Shown: one piece after another, positions 54,278 to 63,221 of the stretch
Layout: each line of letters begins with the position of its first letter
Position numbering within the stretch: position 1 is the first letter of the stretch
Assembly (NCBI RefSeq): GCF_001541345.2
Contig: NZ_LMVL02000002.1
Coordinates: 310,001-374,000 of the forward strand
DNA length: 64,000 nucleotides
Reading direction: 5' to 3'
Source of the DNA: Gillisella vitis
GTDB taxonomy: Bacteria > Pseudomonadota > Alphaproteobacteria > Rhizobiales > Rhizobiaceae
Translations under genes and position numbers: made by a program
The notes under the pieces: generated by a model
Databases searched by the model: none
What the model was told of the DNA's origin: nothing
What the model saw: the letters and a program-made list of their open reading frames with translations, nothing else

Positions 54278-55495
54278 GTGAAAGACAAATCCCGCCGACC
54301 ACCCAGCAAGAGTGCTCCCGGCACGGCTTCCGCCGGCAAGGGGCGTTCCTCATCTCGCCCCGCCGCATCTGTCCCAACCAAGTCTCACCCCGATCGCAAT
54401 GGGGGAAGCCCTTATCGTGGCACCGGGCAAAAGTCGGTGCGCAATCAGCCGGGAACGGATGCGAGGGACACGGCAAGGGTTGCCGCACCATCGCCCCGCG
54501 TGGAAAAAGATCCTGCGCAGGATTCGGCAGTACCCGCCAATGCGTCGTTGGCGCTTCGCCCAGGCCCGCTGCCCCGCGAGAAGCTGCCGCTCATTCTGGA
54601 GTCGATGGGGGCGGGCGATTTTCATCTGATCGACAGCGGCCATGGTCTGAAACTCGAGCAATACGGACCCTATCGGATCATTCGCCCCGAAGCGCAGGCC
54701 CTGTGGCCGCCTGGCCTCGCTCCGCATGTATGGGAAAAGGCCGATGCGGTGTTTTCCGGCGATACCGATGAGGATGGCATGGGCCGCTGGCGCTTTCCCC
54801 GCGAGGCGCTGGGTGAAACCTGGCCGCTGTCGCTGTTGGGCGTCGATTTTCTCGGGCGCTTCACGTCTTTCCGCCATGTTGGCGTCTTTCCCGAACAGAT
54901 CGCCCATTGGACCTGGATGAAAGACCGGGTTGAGAAAGCCAGGATCGCGAACGCAGACCGGCCTTTGAGGGTGCTCAATCTTTTCGGCTATACCGGCGTG
55001 GCTTCACTGGTTGCGGCGGCGGCGGGTGCCGAAGTCACCCATGTGGATGCATCGAAGAAAGCAATCGGTTGGGCGCGGGAAAACCAGACGCTCAGCCGTC
55101 TCGACCGCGCTCCGATCCGCTGGATATGCGATGACGCAATGAAGTTTATCCAGCGCGAAGAGCGACGTGGCAGCCAGTATGACATCATCCTCACCGACCC
55201 GCCAAAATTTGGCCGAGGTCCGAACGGCGAGGTCTGGCACCTGTTCGAGCATTTGCCGCTGATGCTGTCGCTGTGCCGGGAAATCCTGTCGCCCAAGGCC
55301 GAAGGCTTGGTGCTAACGGCCTATTCGATCCGCGCCAGCTTCTACGCTATCCATGAATTGATGCGCGAGACCATGCGCGGCAAGGGCGGTCTGGTCGAGT
55401 CCGGCGAACTGGTCCTGCGTGAGGCAGAGCTGGATGGCAAGACACCTGGTCGGGCCTTGTCCACATCGCTGTTTAGCAGATGGGTTCCAAAATGA
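54278..55495 (+). CDS. class I SAM-dependent rRNA methyltransferase (RlmI/RlmK-like)
   Basis: 405 residues from a GTG with GGAAAG 11 bases upstream; an earlier GTG at 54239 lacks a ribosome site. The first 85 residues are Ser/Pro/Arg-rich and probably disordered. The methyltransferase core has SAM motif I LNLFGYTGVASLVAAAAGA near residues 232-250, the acidic VTHVDASKKAIGWARENQ, and the catalytic DPPKFGRGPNGEVW, as in RlmI-type 23S rRNA cytosine methyltransferases. The PUA domain of RlmI is not evident. Its stop overlaps the next ATG (ATGA), so it is coupled to the TrmH-type gene and lspA. Confidence 0.85.
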   Translation: MKDKSRRPPSKSAPGTASAGKGRSSSRPAASVPTKSHPDRNGGSPYRGTGQKSVRNQPGTDARDTARVAAPSPRVEKDPAQDSAVPANASLALRPGPLPREKLPLILESMGAGDFHLIDSGHGLKLEQYGPYRIIRPEAQALWPPGLAPHVWEKADAVFSGDTDEDGMGRWRFPREALGETWPLSLLGVDFLGRFTSFRHVGVFPEQIAHWTWMKDRVEKARIANADRPLRVLNLFGYTGVASLVAAAAGAEVTHVDASKKAIGWARENQTLSRLDRAPIRWICDDAMKFIQREERRGSQYDIILTDPPKFGRGPNGEVWHLFEHLPLMLSLCREILSPKAEGLVLTAYSIRASFYAIHELMRETMRGKGGLVESGELVLREAELDGKTPGRALSTSLFSRWVPK

Positions 55496-56376
55496 GTAAC
55501 GGTTTCAAGGACGGCGCCACCAGCTTCGCCGACAAGGGGATGCAGGGCAAGGTCGGGCAGGTGAAGGAAGTCACCAGTCTCGCCAACCCGATCGTCAAGG
55601 ATATCAAGGCGCTTTCCCAGAAAAAGACCCGTGACGAGACGCGGACCTTTCTGGCTGAAGGTCTGAAGCTGGTGATCGATGCGGTGGAGCTCGGTTGGAG
55701 CCTGCGCTACCTGATCTATTCCAAGGCCGCCAAGGGCAAGCCGCAGGTAGAGCGGATTGCAGCGCGCACTGTTGCCCATGGCGGCATGGTGCTGGAGGTC
55801 AGCGAAAAAATCATGGCGTCCATCACCCGCAAGGATAATCCGCAAATGGTGGCGGGCGTGTTCGACCAGCGCTGGAGGGCGCTGAAGGACGTCAGCCTGA
55901 CCGAGGGCGAGACCTGGGTGGCGCTTGACCGGGTGCGCGATCCAGGCAATCTCGGCACAATTATCCGTACCGCCGATGCGGCGGGCGCCTCCGGCGTCAT
56001 GCTGATTGGCGACAGCACCGATCCCTTTGCCATGGAGACGGTCCGCGCCACGATGGGCTCTATTTTCGCGCTGCCGCTGGTCAAGACCACGGTGGCCGAT
56101 TTTCTCGGCTGGAAGTCGAAGGCGGGTGTCAGCGTCGTCGCCACTCATCTGGCCGGTGCGGTGGATTACCGTACCGTGGATTACAAGCGCCGCCCCGTCG
56201 TGGTGCTGATGGGCAACGAGCAATCGGGCCTGCCGGAGGAATTGGCCAGCCGCGCCGATATGCTGGCGCGCATTCCTCAGGCCGGATTGGCTGATTCCCT
56301 TAATCTGGCTGTTGCAACCGGCGTCATGCTGTTTGAAGCTCGTCGCCATCTCCTTACCCTCGACGAGGCCAAATGA
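55492..56376 (+). CDS. TrmH/SpoU family RNA 2'-O-methyltransferase
   Basis: 294 residues. The N-terminal substrate-binding part is L30e-like ([34 protein letters not shown]). The SPOUT knot follows: motif 1 [25 protein letters not shown], motif 2 [15 protein letters not shown], motif 3 [25 protein letters not shown]. Members methylate ribose in 23S rRNA (RlmB G2251) or tRNA; the target here is not certain. The ATG at 55492 overlaps the upstream stop, and its own stop overlaps the lspA ATG, so translation is coupled through all three genes. Confidence 0.92.
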   Translation: MSNGFKDGATSFADKGMQGKVGQVKEVTSLANPIVKDIKALSQKKTRDETRTFLAEGLKLVIDAVELGWSLRYLIYSKAAKGKPQVERIAARTVAHGGMVLEVSEKIMASITRKDNPQMVAGVFDQRWRALKDVSLTEGETWVALDRVRDPGNLGTIIRTADAAGASGVMLIGDSTDPFAMETVRATMGSIFALPLVKTTVADFLGWKSKAGVSVVATHLAGAVDYRTVDYKRRPVVVLMGNEQSGLPEELASRADMLARIPQAGLADSLNLAVATGVMLFEARRHLLTLDEAK

Positions 56377-56864
56377 CCCGTTCTGATGCCTTGTTTTGTC
56401 GCCCGATTCCGGCAATCCTGTTCATCCTGGCACTGCTGATTCTGGACCAGGCGATCAAATATGCGGTCGAGGTCAGCTTGCCCATGCATGAACTTGTGCC
56501 TGTTGTGCCGATGCTCGGCCTGTTTCGCACCCACAATCTCGGCGTGGCCTTTTCCATGCTGTCGCATCTCGATGCCTGGGTCATCGTCGTCATGCGGCTT
56601 GCCATCGTCGCTTTTGTCGCCTGGCTTTGGCGCCAGACCAGCCGCGATCACCAGTTTGCGCATCTGGGCTATTGCCTGATCATTGCCGGCGCTTTCGGTA
56701 ATATCATCGACCGCTTCACCTATGGCTATGTGGTGGACTATATTCTGTTTCATACTGAGACATGGTCGTTTGCGGTCTTCAACCTGGCCGATAGCCTGAT
56801 TACAATAGGGGCGGGCTTCATTCTGCTGGAAGAACTGCTGGTTCTGCGCCGCTCAAAAGGGTAG
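56373..56864 (+). CDS. lspA: lipoprotein signal peptidase
   Basis: 163 residues with four membrane segments. LspA cleaves the signal peptide of diacylated prolipoproteins. The catalytic aspartates are D122 in YVVDYILF and D140 in [18 protein letters not shown] precedes the first. The N-terminal [12 protein letters not shown] with Asp25 is also conserved. It overlaps the TrmH-type gene by four bases and ends the three-gene operon. A hairpin with five Ts follows. Confidence 0.96.
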   Translation: MTRSDALFCRPIPAILFILALLILDQAIKYAVEVSLPMHELVPVVPMLGLFRTHNLGVAFSMLSHLDAWVIVVMRLAIVAFVAWLWRQTSRDHQFAHLGYCLIIAGAFGNIIDRFTYGYVVDYILFHTETWSFAVFNLADSLITIGAGFILLEELLVLRRSKG

Positions 56865-56961
56865 AGGCGAAATTTCCCGTTCTGCCCCGTCGAACTAGTG
56901 ATGGAAATTTTCCCCAAAAGGTGTAGCATGGCATGAAACAGGATTTCTCACATGCTGTGAG

Positions 56962-56983
56962 CCGCTCGCCCCAAGCGGTTTTT
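56962..56983 (+). terminator. terminator after lspA
   Basis: CCGCT and AGCGG form a 5-bp stem around CGCCCCA, followed by TTTTT; TGTGA and TCACA just outside may extend it. It starts 98 bases past the lspA stop. Confidence 0.55.
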
Positions 56984-57061
56984 CACACGGCATTGAGGGT
57001 CGGTTTACCGAGATTGAACGTGGTCTGCCGACCGTAACAAAACATTGACGGGGTTTTGCTA

Positions 57062-57162
57062 CTGCATAATTCATCAAATCGGTCTTGGTTTCATGAGAGA
57101 GTTATGCAGCGGATTTGAAGCACCACAGCGCACCTGAGGTCTTTTGCAGGGTGCTGGTGGTG
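57062..57162. repeat. dispersed palindromic element, GCATAATTCCTTA family, copy 3
   Basis: First hairpin CTGCATAATTCATCAAATCG ... GTTATGCAG (57062-57109), then the shared spacer CGGATTTGAAG, then a second hairpin CACCACAGCGCACC / GGTGCTGGTGGTG (57121-57162). The layout matches copy 1. It lies between lspA and the hybrid kinase. Apart from this element and the terminator, the 426-base gap 56865-57290 shows nothing else but the kinase promoter. Confidence 0.78.
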
Positions 57163-57290
57163 CGGCCAGATAAATGTCGTGATCTGGGTAGGCGCGCCGG
57201 ATACCGGACGATGGAAAAAACACCGAAACAGGTGGGTTTCATTCTCCTCTTCCGAAAGGCTTTGCCGGACAGCTGCCGGAGTAGGCGCAG

Positions 57291-58925
57291 ATGCTATCGA
57301 AGACGCAGAGCCCTGTCCCCCCATCCATCGCGAGTGCGGAACTGGTTCGCACGCGTCTGCTTGCCACCGTCAGCCATGAAATGCGCACGCCGCTGAACGG
57401 CATTCTCGGCATGAGCCATCTGCTGGGCCGTACCGATCTGTCGCCGGAGCAGCGCAATTATCTGTCCGGCATCGTGCAAGCGGGCGAATCCCTGCAACAA
57501 TTGATCGCCGACCTTCTCGATTATACGACGCTTGAAACCGGTCATTTCGAACTTCACAATCAACGTGTTTCGCCCAGACGTCTGATCGAAGGTGTGGTCG
57601 AGATGTTGTCGCCGCGCGCTCATGCCAAGGGCATCGAGATCGCCGCGACGACACAGTCCGGGGTTCCCGAGGAAGTCGATATCGATGTCGCTCGGCTGCG
57701 GCAGGTGCTGTTCAATGTCATCGGCAATGCGGTGAAATTCACCGTCGAAGGTGGTGTGCTGGTCTCGGCTAGCTGCATTGGCGACGAATTGGTGGTGCGG
57801 GTCCGCGATACCGGTCCTGGCATGACGGAAGAGGAGCGCACCCGGCTGTTCGTTGAGTTTTCGCAAGGCGGAGACCCGGTGCAGCGCAGTGGCGGCACAG
57901 GCCTCGGCCTGTTCATCTCCCAGCGGCTGATGATGGCGCTAGGCGGCTCTCTGTCGATTATTGAAACCGTGCGTGGACGGGGAACGTCCTTCGAGATCCG
58001 CTTGCCAACCAAGGCGATTGCGCAGGATCGCACCGTTTCCCAGCGGCAGTCGCTGCTGTCAGGGTCCAGTGTCCTGCTGCTGGCTCCCGATGGCCCGGCG
58101 GCAGAAGGCGCGTCCATGACCATTCGCACGCTTGGCGGTTTTTGCCATTGGGCAAAGAAAACCGAAGAGGCGCTAGAGCTGCTGGATCAGGTCGAGAGGC
58201 AGGAAGCGACGCTGACGGACCTGATCGTCGATCATCGCTGCATTTCCGATTACGATGCCAATCTCGCCAGACGGCTGTCCGGTCTGGGGAAAATTCGGCG
58301 CATCTATCTGGTCAATCCGGAAGAGCGCCCGGTACGGCCGCTGACCGGTTTCGATGCCTGGTTGATCCGACCGCTGCGTGAGCAGACCTTGAGTGACGTG
58401 CTGCGGGGGTTGATGAGTGGTGTGGATGCGGCCCATGTCGATGCGCAGGATGTCGGTGTGTCCCATGCAGAGGTCCTGCAGCCGGGTGACGTCATGGCGC
58501 CGGGCAAACAGACGCCTGACGTACTGAATGTTCTGGTCGGAGAGGACGATTTCGTCAATGCGACCCTGTTGCGGGCCGTCTTGCAGAAAGCCGGTCATAT
58601 GGTCGGCGTGGTCAATGATTTCGATGCCCTACGCCGTGAAGTGGCTTTGGAAGAGGCGGTCAAACTGGACCTGATCATTACCGATCTCGGCATGCCCGGC
58701 GGCGATGGTAGCTCAGTTCTGCGCTATGTGCGGATGATCGAGCAATTGAAACGCCGTCCGCGCTGCCCCATCCTGGTCTTGACCGGCGATCTCAGGGACG
58801 CCGCCCGGGCGGAGGCGCTGACCAGCGGCGCGGATCTGGTCTTACAAAAGCCTGTCAATCCCGAGCGCCTGCTGAATGAAATTGCCTCGCTGATGAAAAC
58901 ACATCGTACAAGACTGTACGGCTAG
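57291..58925 (+). CDS. soluble hybrid sensor kinase (HisKA-HATPase-pseudo-REC-REC)
   Basis: 544 residues without membrane segments or an obvious sensor domain. HisKA with phospho-His H29 (LATVSHEMRTPLNGILGM), N-box VLFNVIGNAVKFT near 139-151, ATP-lid VRDTGPGMTEEE and GGTGLGLFIS. Residues about 258-375 look like a receiver that has lost its acidic pair (LLLAPDGP) but keeps an Asp in LIVDHR (D314). The true receiver runs from about 412 with E418-D419-D420 and phospho-acceptor D465 (IITDLGMPGGDG). GGAG lies nine bases before the ATG. Without an output domain it likely feeds a phosphotransfer protein. Confidence 0.9.
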   Translation: MLSKTQSPVPPSIASAELVRTRLLATVSHEMRTPLNGILGMSHLLGRTDLSPEQRNYLSGIVQAGESLQQLIADLLDYTTLETGHFELHNQRVSPRRLIEGVVEMLSPRAHAKGIEIAATTQSGVPEEVDIDVARLRQVLFNVIGNAVKFTVEGGVLVSASCIGDELVVRVRDTGPGMTEEERTRLFVEFSQGGDPVQRSGGTGLGLFISQRLMMALGGSLSIIETVRGRGTSFEIRLPTKAIAQDRTVSQRQSLLSGSSVLLLAPDGPAAEGASMTIRTLGGFCHWAKKTEEALELLDQVERQEATLTDLIVDHRCISDYDANLARRLSGLGKIRRIYLVNPEERPVRPLTGFDAWLIRPLREQTLSDVLRGLMSGVDAAHVDAQDVGVSHAEVLQPGDVMAPGKQTPDVLNVLVGEDDFVNATLLRAVLQKAGHMVGVVNDFDALRREVALEEAVKLDLIITDLGMPGGDGSSVLRYVRMIEQLKRRPRCPILVLTGDLRDAARAEALTSGADLVLQKPVNPERLLNEIASLMKTHRTRLYG

Positions 58926-58966
58926 ATCCCAGGCCGTTTTTCTTTTATAATCTAGCAGCTTGCGTT

Positions 58967-58997
58967 GATTTTACGGGGAAAACCGCCGTAAAAAATC
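58967..58997. other. A/T-rich hairpin between the hybrid kinase and olsB
   Basis: GATTTTACGG and CCGTAAAAAATC form a 10-bp stem with a two-base bulge around GGAAAACCG. A smaller inverted pair, GCTAGAT / ATCTAGC, lies at 58921-58956. It may end the kinase transcript or lie in the olsB promoter region. Confidence 0.45.
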
Positions 58998-59013
58998 GCA
59001 ATCAGCGTAGCCT

Positions 59014-59031
59014 GTGTCAACATCTTGTCGC
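59014..59031 (+). promoter_or_regulatory. weak Pho-box-like site upstream of olsB
   Basis: GTGTCAA and TTGTCGC, spaced by four bases, match CTGTCAY at about five of seven positions each. They lie 48 bases before the olsB ATG. Ornithine-lipid synthesis is phosphate-regulated in Sinorhizobium, which makes the site worth noting, but the match alone is poor. Confidence 0.3.
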
Positions 59032-59079
59032 ATATCCGTGTTTAACAGGTCTTGTTTGAACAAAGCCGGATGAACCGCC

Positions 59080-59955
59080 ATGACAGTCGAACTCCTTGAT
59101 CGTGCAGTCACACCTGAAACGGAGCGTTCCTCCGGTGCGGTGTCCGGCCCTGCTGGCGATGTCCTTGGCCGGATCGGTACGCTGGAAACCAGGCTCGCCC
59201 GCAATGCACGTGAGATCGATGCGGCCCAGGCGGTGCGCTACCGGGTGTTCGTTGAAGAGATGAATGCCATGTTGCCGCCGGATGCCATGCGACAGAAGCG
59301 CGACGTCGATGCGTTCGATGAAATCTGCGATCATCTTCTGGTGCTGGACCACGCTATTGAGGGTGATCCGGAAGATCAGATCGTCGGCACCTATCGGCTG
59401 CTGCGCCATGAAGTGGCGCTGGCCAATTTCGGTTTTTATTCTGCCTCTGAATTTGCTCTGGACGATCTCATCGCCCGACATCCCGATAAGCGCTTCATGG
59501 AGCTTGGCCGTTCCTGTGTCCTGCCGAATTATCGCACCAAGCGGACGGTAGAATTGCTCTGGCAAGGAAACTGGGCCTATGCGCTGCGCCACAATATGAG
59601 CGCCATGATCGGCTGCGCCTCTTTCCCGGGCGTGCAGCCGGAACAGCACGCGCTTGCTTTGTCCTTTCTGGCGCAGAATGCCGAAGCCCGCGGCGAATGG
59701 GCGGTTCGCGCCCGTCCGGAACTGTTCTGCCCCATGGATCTGATGCCATCCGAAATCGTCAATGCCCGCAAGGCGCTGTCCGCCATGCCGCCTTTGGTCA
59801 AAGGTTATCTGCGTCTCGGCGCGATGATCGGCACCGGTGCCGTGGTCGACCATGCCTTCAACACCACCGATGTGCTGATCGTCTTGCCAATTACCAGCAT
59901 TTCCGATCGCTACGTGAATTATTACGGTGCCGATGCCGGGCGGTTTGCGAGCTAG
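59080..59955 (+). CDS. olsB: L-ornithine N-alpha-acyltransferase (ornithine lipid synthesis)
   Basis: 291 residues, a GNAT-fold acyltransferase of the OlsB type, often annotated as hemolysin-like. OlsB transfers a 3-hydroxyacyl group from acyl carrier protein to ornithine, giving lyso-ornithine lipid. Family blocks: LGRIGTLETRLARNAREIDAAQAVRYRVFVEEM, DAFDEICDHLLVLD, VGTYRLLRHEVAL, FMELGRSCVLPNYRTKRTVELLWQG and MIGCASFPGV. OlsA, which completes the lipid, is not in the window. The following mutS-glnD pair fits the order known in Rhizobiaceae. Confidence 0.88.
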   Translation: MTVELLDRAVTPETERSSGAVSGPAGDVLGRIGTLETRLARNAREIDAAQAVRYRVFVEEMNAMLPPDAMRQKRDVDAFDEICDHLLVLDHAIEGDPEDQIVGTYRLLRHEVALANFGFYSASEFALDDLIARHPDKRFMELGRSCVLPNYRTKRTVELLWQGNWAYALRHNMSAMIGCASFPGVQPEQHALALSFLAQNAEARGEWAVRARPELFCPMDLMPSEIVNARKALSAMPPLVKGYLRLGAMIGTGAVVDHAFNTTDVLIVLPITSISDRYVNYYGADAGRFAS

Positions 59956-59961
59956 GCTATA

Positions 59962-60000
59962 TCAGGAAAACTGAGGCCCGGTTTTCTCGAAAAGATCACT
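59962..60000. repeat. dispersed palindrome, TCAGGGAAAA family, copy 2
   Basis: TCAGGAAAACTGAGGCCCGG followed by TTTTCTCGAAAAGATCACTG parallels the element after grpE (47184-47228), with the outer GTTTGTC arm lost. It starts seven bases past the olsB stop. The rest of the gap to mutS (60001-60258) shows no gene or clear signal. Confidence 0.6.
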
Positions 60001-60258
60001 GTCCAAAAACAAGCCCGCTTTAAGATAAGCGTAGGGCGTTCGCGCTCGATCCAATGACAGCAGGGGCGGTTGGTGTCGTCCTTCGGGCGGTGGCTGAATG
60101 GTAAGGTCTACGGGAATACGCCCCTCACAAAGGTAATCCCTTTTCTCGAAGGCGAGTGCGGTTGATCTTTGTGTGATCGCAGCTTTTTGTGGGCAGGCGG
60201 GTGGCTTGTCGCTGCATTGGTTGTCATTGTCGCCTGAACATCGTTAGATGTCTTCTGG

Positions 60259-63039
60259 ATGCGGTCGTGTCCCGATACCCTCAATTTTGCAAAGCGTGAA
60301 CCTGTGATCATCGACAAAGCTGCCGAACCGGATGTGCTCAACACCGCCGCCCTGACGTCGCAAGAAAGCCGCGCAACGGCGACCCCGATGATGGAACAGT
60401 ATATTGAAATCAAGGCGAATAATCCCGGTTCGCTGCTTTTTTACCGGATGGGTGATTTCTATGAGTTGTTTTTCGAGGATGCCGTAGAGGCCTCGCGGGC
60501 GCTCGGCATCACCCTGACCAAGCGCGGTCAGCATCTGGGCCAAGACATTCCGATGTGCGGTGTCCCTGTACATGCCTCTGACGATTATCTGCAAAAGCTG
60601 ATCACGCTGGGTTTCCGTGTCGCCGTTTGCGAACAGGTGGAAGACCCGGCTGAGGCAAAGAAGCGCGGCTCCAAATCCGTGGTCAAGCGTGACGTGGTGC
60701 GTCTGGTCACGCCCGGCACGCTGACGGAGGAAAAGCTGCTGTCACCGTCGGAGACCAATTATCTGATGGCGCTGGCACGGGTGCGCGGCAGCGGCGATGA
60801 ACTGGCGCTGGCCTGGATCGATATTTCCACTGGCGTCTTCCGTCTGGCCGAAACCAATCCCACACGGCTGCTGGCCGATATTTTCCGCATCGATCCGCGT
60901 GAAGTGATCGTCGCCGAAACGCTGATGCAGGACCCGGAGTTGAAGCCGGCCTTCGATGTGCTGGGCCGCGTGGTCGTGCCGCAGCCATCGGTGCTGTTCG
61001 ATAGCGCTTCGGCGGAGGGGCGCATCACGCGCTATTTCAACGTCAAGACGCTCGATGGTTTCGGTGGGTTTTCACGGCCGGAAATGGCTGCTGCTTCAGC
61101 GGCGATTGCCTATGTGGAAAAAACCCAGATGTCCGAGCGTCCGCCGCTTGGGTTGCCTGAGCGGCAATCCTCGTCCTCGACGCTGTTTATTGACGCGGCC
61201 ACCCGCGCCAATCTGGAATTGGTGAAGACCCTTTCCGGCCAGAAACAGGGTTCCCTGCTCAACACCATTGACCGAACCGTAACTGGCGGCGGCGCGCGGC
61301 TGATGGCCGAGCGGCTGATGTCGCCCTTGACGGAGGTTGTGGCGATTGCGCAGCGGCAGGATGCGGTTGCCTATTTGTTGACGGACGGTTTTCTGTGTGA
61401 ACGGCTGCGCGACCTTTTGAAACGCGCCCCGGATATGCCGCGTGCCCTGTCGCGGTTGGCGCTGGACCGGGGCGGGCCAAGAGATCTGGCGGCGATCCGG
61501 TATGGGTTGTCCACATCAGGCGATGTGGCTGGGTTGCTGCGGGGGGCTGTCCTGCCGGATGAGCTTGCCTCGGCGCTCACCGATCTCGAAATGCTGTCGC
61601 CATCGCTGGAAAATCTGCTGGCCTCGCAACTGGCGGAAGATCTGCCGCTGTTGAAACGCGATGGCGGATTTTTGAGAGAAGGCGCCGATGAGGGGCTGGA
61701 CGAGGTACGGGCGCTGCGTGACCAGTCGCGCCGGGTGATTGCCGGGCTGCAATTGCAATATGCCGAGGAAACCGGCGTCAAGTCTTTGAAGATCAAGCAT
61801 AACAATGTGCTGGGCTATTTCATCGAAGTGACCGCAGGCAATGCCGGACCGCTGATCGAGGGTGAGGCCAAGGCCCGCTTTATCCATCGTCAGTCGATGG
61901 CGAATGCCATGCGCTTTACCACGACCGAACTGGCCGATCTCGAAAGCCGGATCGCCAATGCGGCGGGACAGGCGCTGGACATCGAGCTTGCGGCGTTTGA
62001 GCGAATGCGTCAGGCCGTGGTGACCGAGGCCGAGGCCATCAAGAAAGCGGCGCGGGCGCTGGCGGTGATCGATGTGGCCGCCGGTCTTGCCGTCCTGGCT
62101 GAGGAACAGGGCTATTGCAGACCCCTGGTCGATGACAGCAGAATGTTTTCCATTGTCGCCGGGCGCCATCCGGTGGTCGAGCAGGCCTTGCGCAAACAGG
62201 CGGCCAGCCCTTTCATCGCCAATAATTGCGATCTTTCACCAGTAGGCGACCAGAAGCACGGTGCAATCTGGATGCTGACCGGTCCGAACATGGGCGGTAA
62301 ATCCACCTTTTTGCGCCAGAATGCGCTGATCGCCATTCTCGCCCAGATGGGGTCATTCGTGCCTGCTGGTTCCGCGCATATCGGCATTGTTGACCGGCTG
62401 TTTTCCCGGGTTGGCGCCTCCGACGATCTGGCGCGGGGCCGCTCGACATTCATGGTCGAGATGGTGGAAACGGCGGCCATTCTCAATCAGGCGGGGGAAC
62501 GGTCTCTGGTCATTCTCGATGAGATCGGCCGTGGTACGGCAACATTCGACGGCCTGTCGATTGCCTGGGCGACTGTCGAGCATCTGCATGAGGTCAATCG
62601 CTGCCGTTCGCTGTTTGCCACGCATTTTCATGAGCTGACAGCGCTGTCTGAAAAGCTTGTCCGGTTGTCGAACGTCACCATGAAGGTCAAGGAATGGCAT
62701 GGCGAGGTGATTTTCCTACATGAGGTTGGGGCTGGCGCCGCCGACCGCTCCTACGGCATTCAGGTGGCGCGATTGGCCGGGCTGCCGAGCATGGTGGTGG
62801 AGCGCGCCCGCGCTGTGCTGTCGCAGCTTGAAGATGCAGACCGTAAAAATCCGGCCAGCCAGTTGATAGACGACCTGCCGCTGTTCCAGGTCAGTCAGAG
62901 GCGGGAGAGCAAAACGGGTGCAGGGGCGCAGGTGTCGGCGGTGGAAGAGGCATTGCGAGGCCTCAATCTGGATGATTTGACGCCAAGGCAAGCACTGGAT
63001 GCGCTTTACGGTCTGAAAACCACCCTGGCGAAATCCTGA
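60259..63039 (+). CDS. mutS: DNA mismatch repair protein MutS
   Basis: 926 residues; MutS recognises mismatches and recruits MutL. The mismatch-binding motif is [17 protein letters not shown] (Phe-x-Glu, near residues 60-75). Connector, core and clamp domains follow, and the ATPase has Walker [10 protein letters not shown] at 675-683, then [11 protein letters not shown], Walker [18 protein letters not shown] and [10 protein letters not shown]. The first 40 residues are extra to the E. coli protein. An alternative GTG start at 60304 would remove 15 of them. glnD follows after 182 bases. Confidence 0.97.
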   Translation: MRSCPDTLNFAKREPVIIDKAAEPDVLNTAALTSQESRATATPMMEQYIEIKANNPGSLLFYRMGDFYELFFEDAVEASRALGITLTKRGQHLGQDIPMCGVPVHASDDYLQKLITLGFRVAVCEQVEDPAEAKKRGSKSVVKRDVVRLVTPGTLTEEKLLSPSETNYLMALARVRGSGDELALAWIDISTGVFRLAETNPTRLLADIFRIDPREVIVAETLMQDPELKPAFDVLGRVVVPQPSVLFDSASAEGRITRYFNVKTLDGFGGFSRPEMAAASAAIAYVEKTQMSERPPLGLPERQSSSSTLFIDAATRANLELVKTLSGQKQGSLLNTIDRTVTGGGARLMAERLMSPLTEVVAIAQRQDAVAYLLTDGFLCERLRDLLKRAPDMPRALSRLALDRGGPRDLAAIRYGLSTSGDVAGLLRGAVLPDELASALTDLEMLSPSLENLLASQLAEDLPLLKRDGGFLREGADEGLDEVRALRDQSRRVIAGLQLQYAEETGVKSLKIKHNNVLGYFIEVTAGNAGPLIEGEAKARFIHRQSMANAMRFTTTELADLESRIANAAGQALDIELAAFERMRQAVVTEAEAIKKAARALAVIDVAAGLAVLAEEQGYCRPLVDDSRMFSIVAGRHPVVEQALRKQAASPFIANNCDLSPVGDQKHGAIWMLTGPNMGGKSTFLRQNALIAILAQMGSFVPAGSAHIGIVDRLFSRVGASDDLARGRSTFMVEMVETAAILNQAGERSLVILDEIGRGTATFDGLSIAWATVEHLHEVNRCRSLFATHFHELTALSEKLVRLSNVTMKVKEWHGEVIFLHEVGAGAADRSYGIQVARLAGLPSMVVERARAVLSQLEDADRKNPASQLIDDLPLFQVSQRRESKTGAGAQVSAVEEALRGLNLDDLTPRQALDALYGLKTTLAKS

Positions 63040-63221
63040 TCGGCCAAATCCCGATCCAGGCGCGCATTGCTTTTGGGGTTTGGGTTCCCTGTTCTGGTGC
63101 AGTCAACGGATTTTAGGAATTATCGGCTATCCTGTTGCCCGCAGCGCCTTAAAAACGCTAAACCCGTTACAGACAAAAGCCGCCTCATTCCAAGCGGCAG
63201 GGAACAGATAACCGGACGATT

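Noticed and set aside
56865..57290. Small RNA or toxin gene in the gap before the hybrid kinase
   Set aside because: The palindromes there are explained by the lspA terminator and the dispersed repeat; no small frame has a ribosome site.
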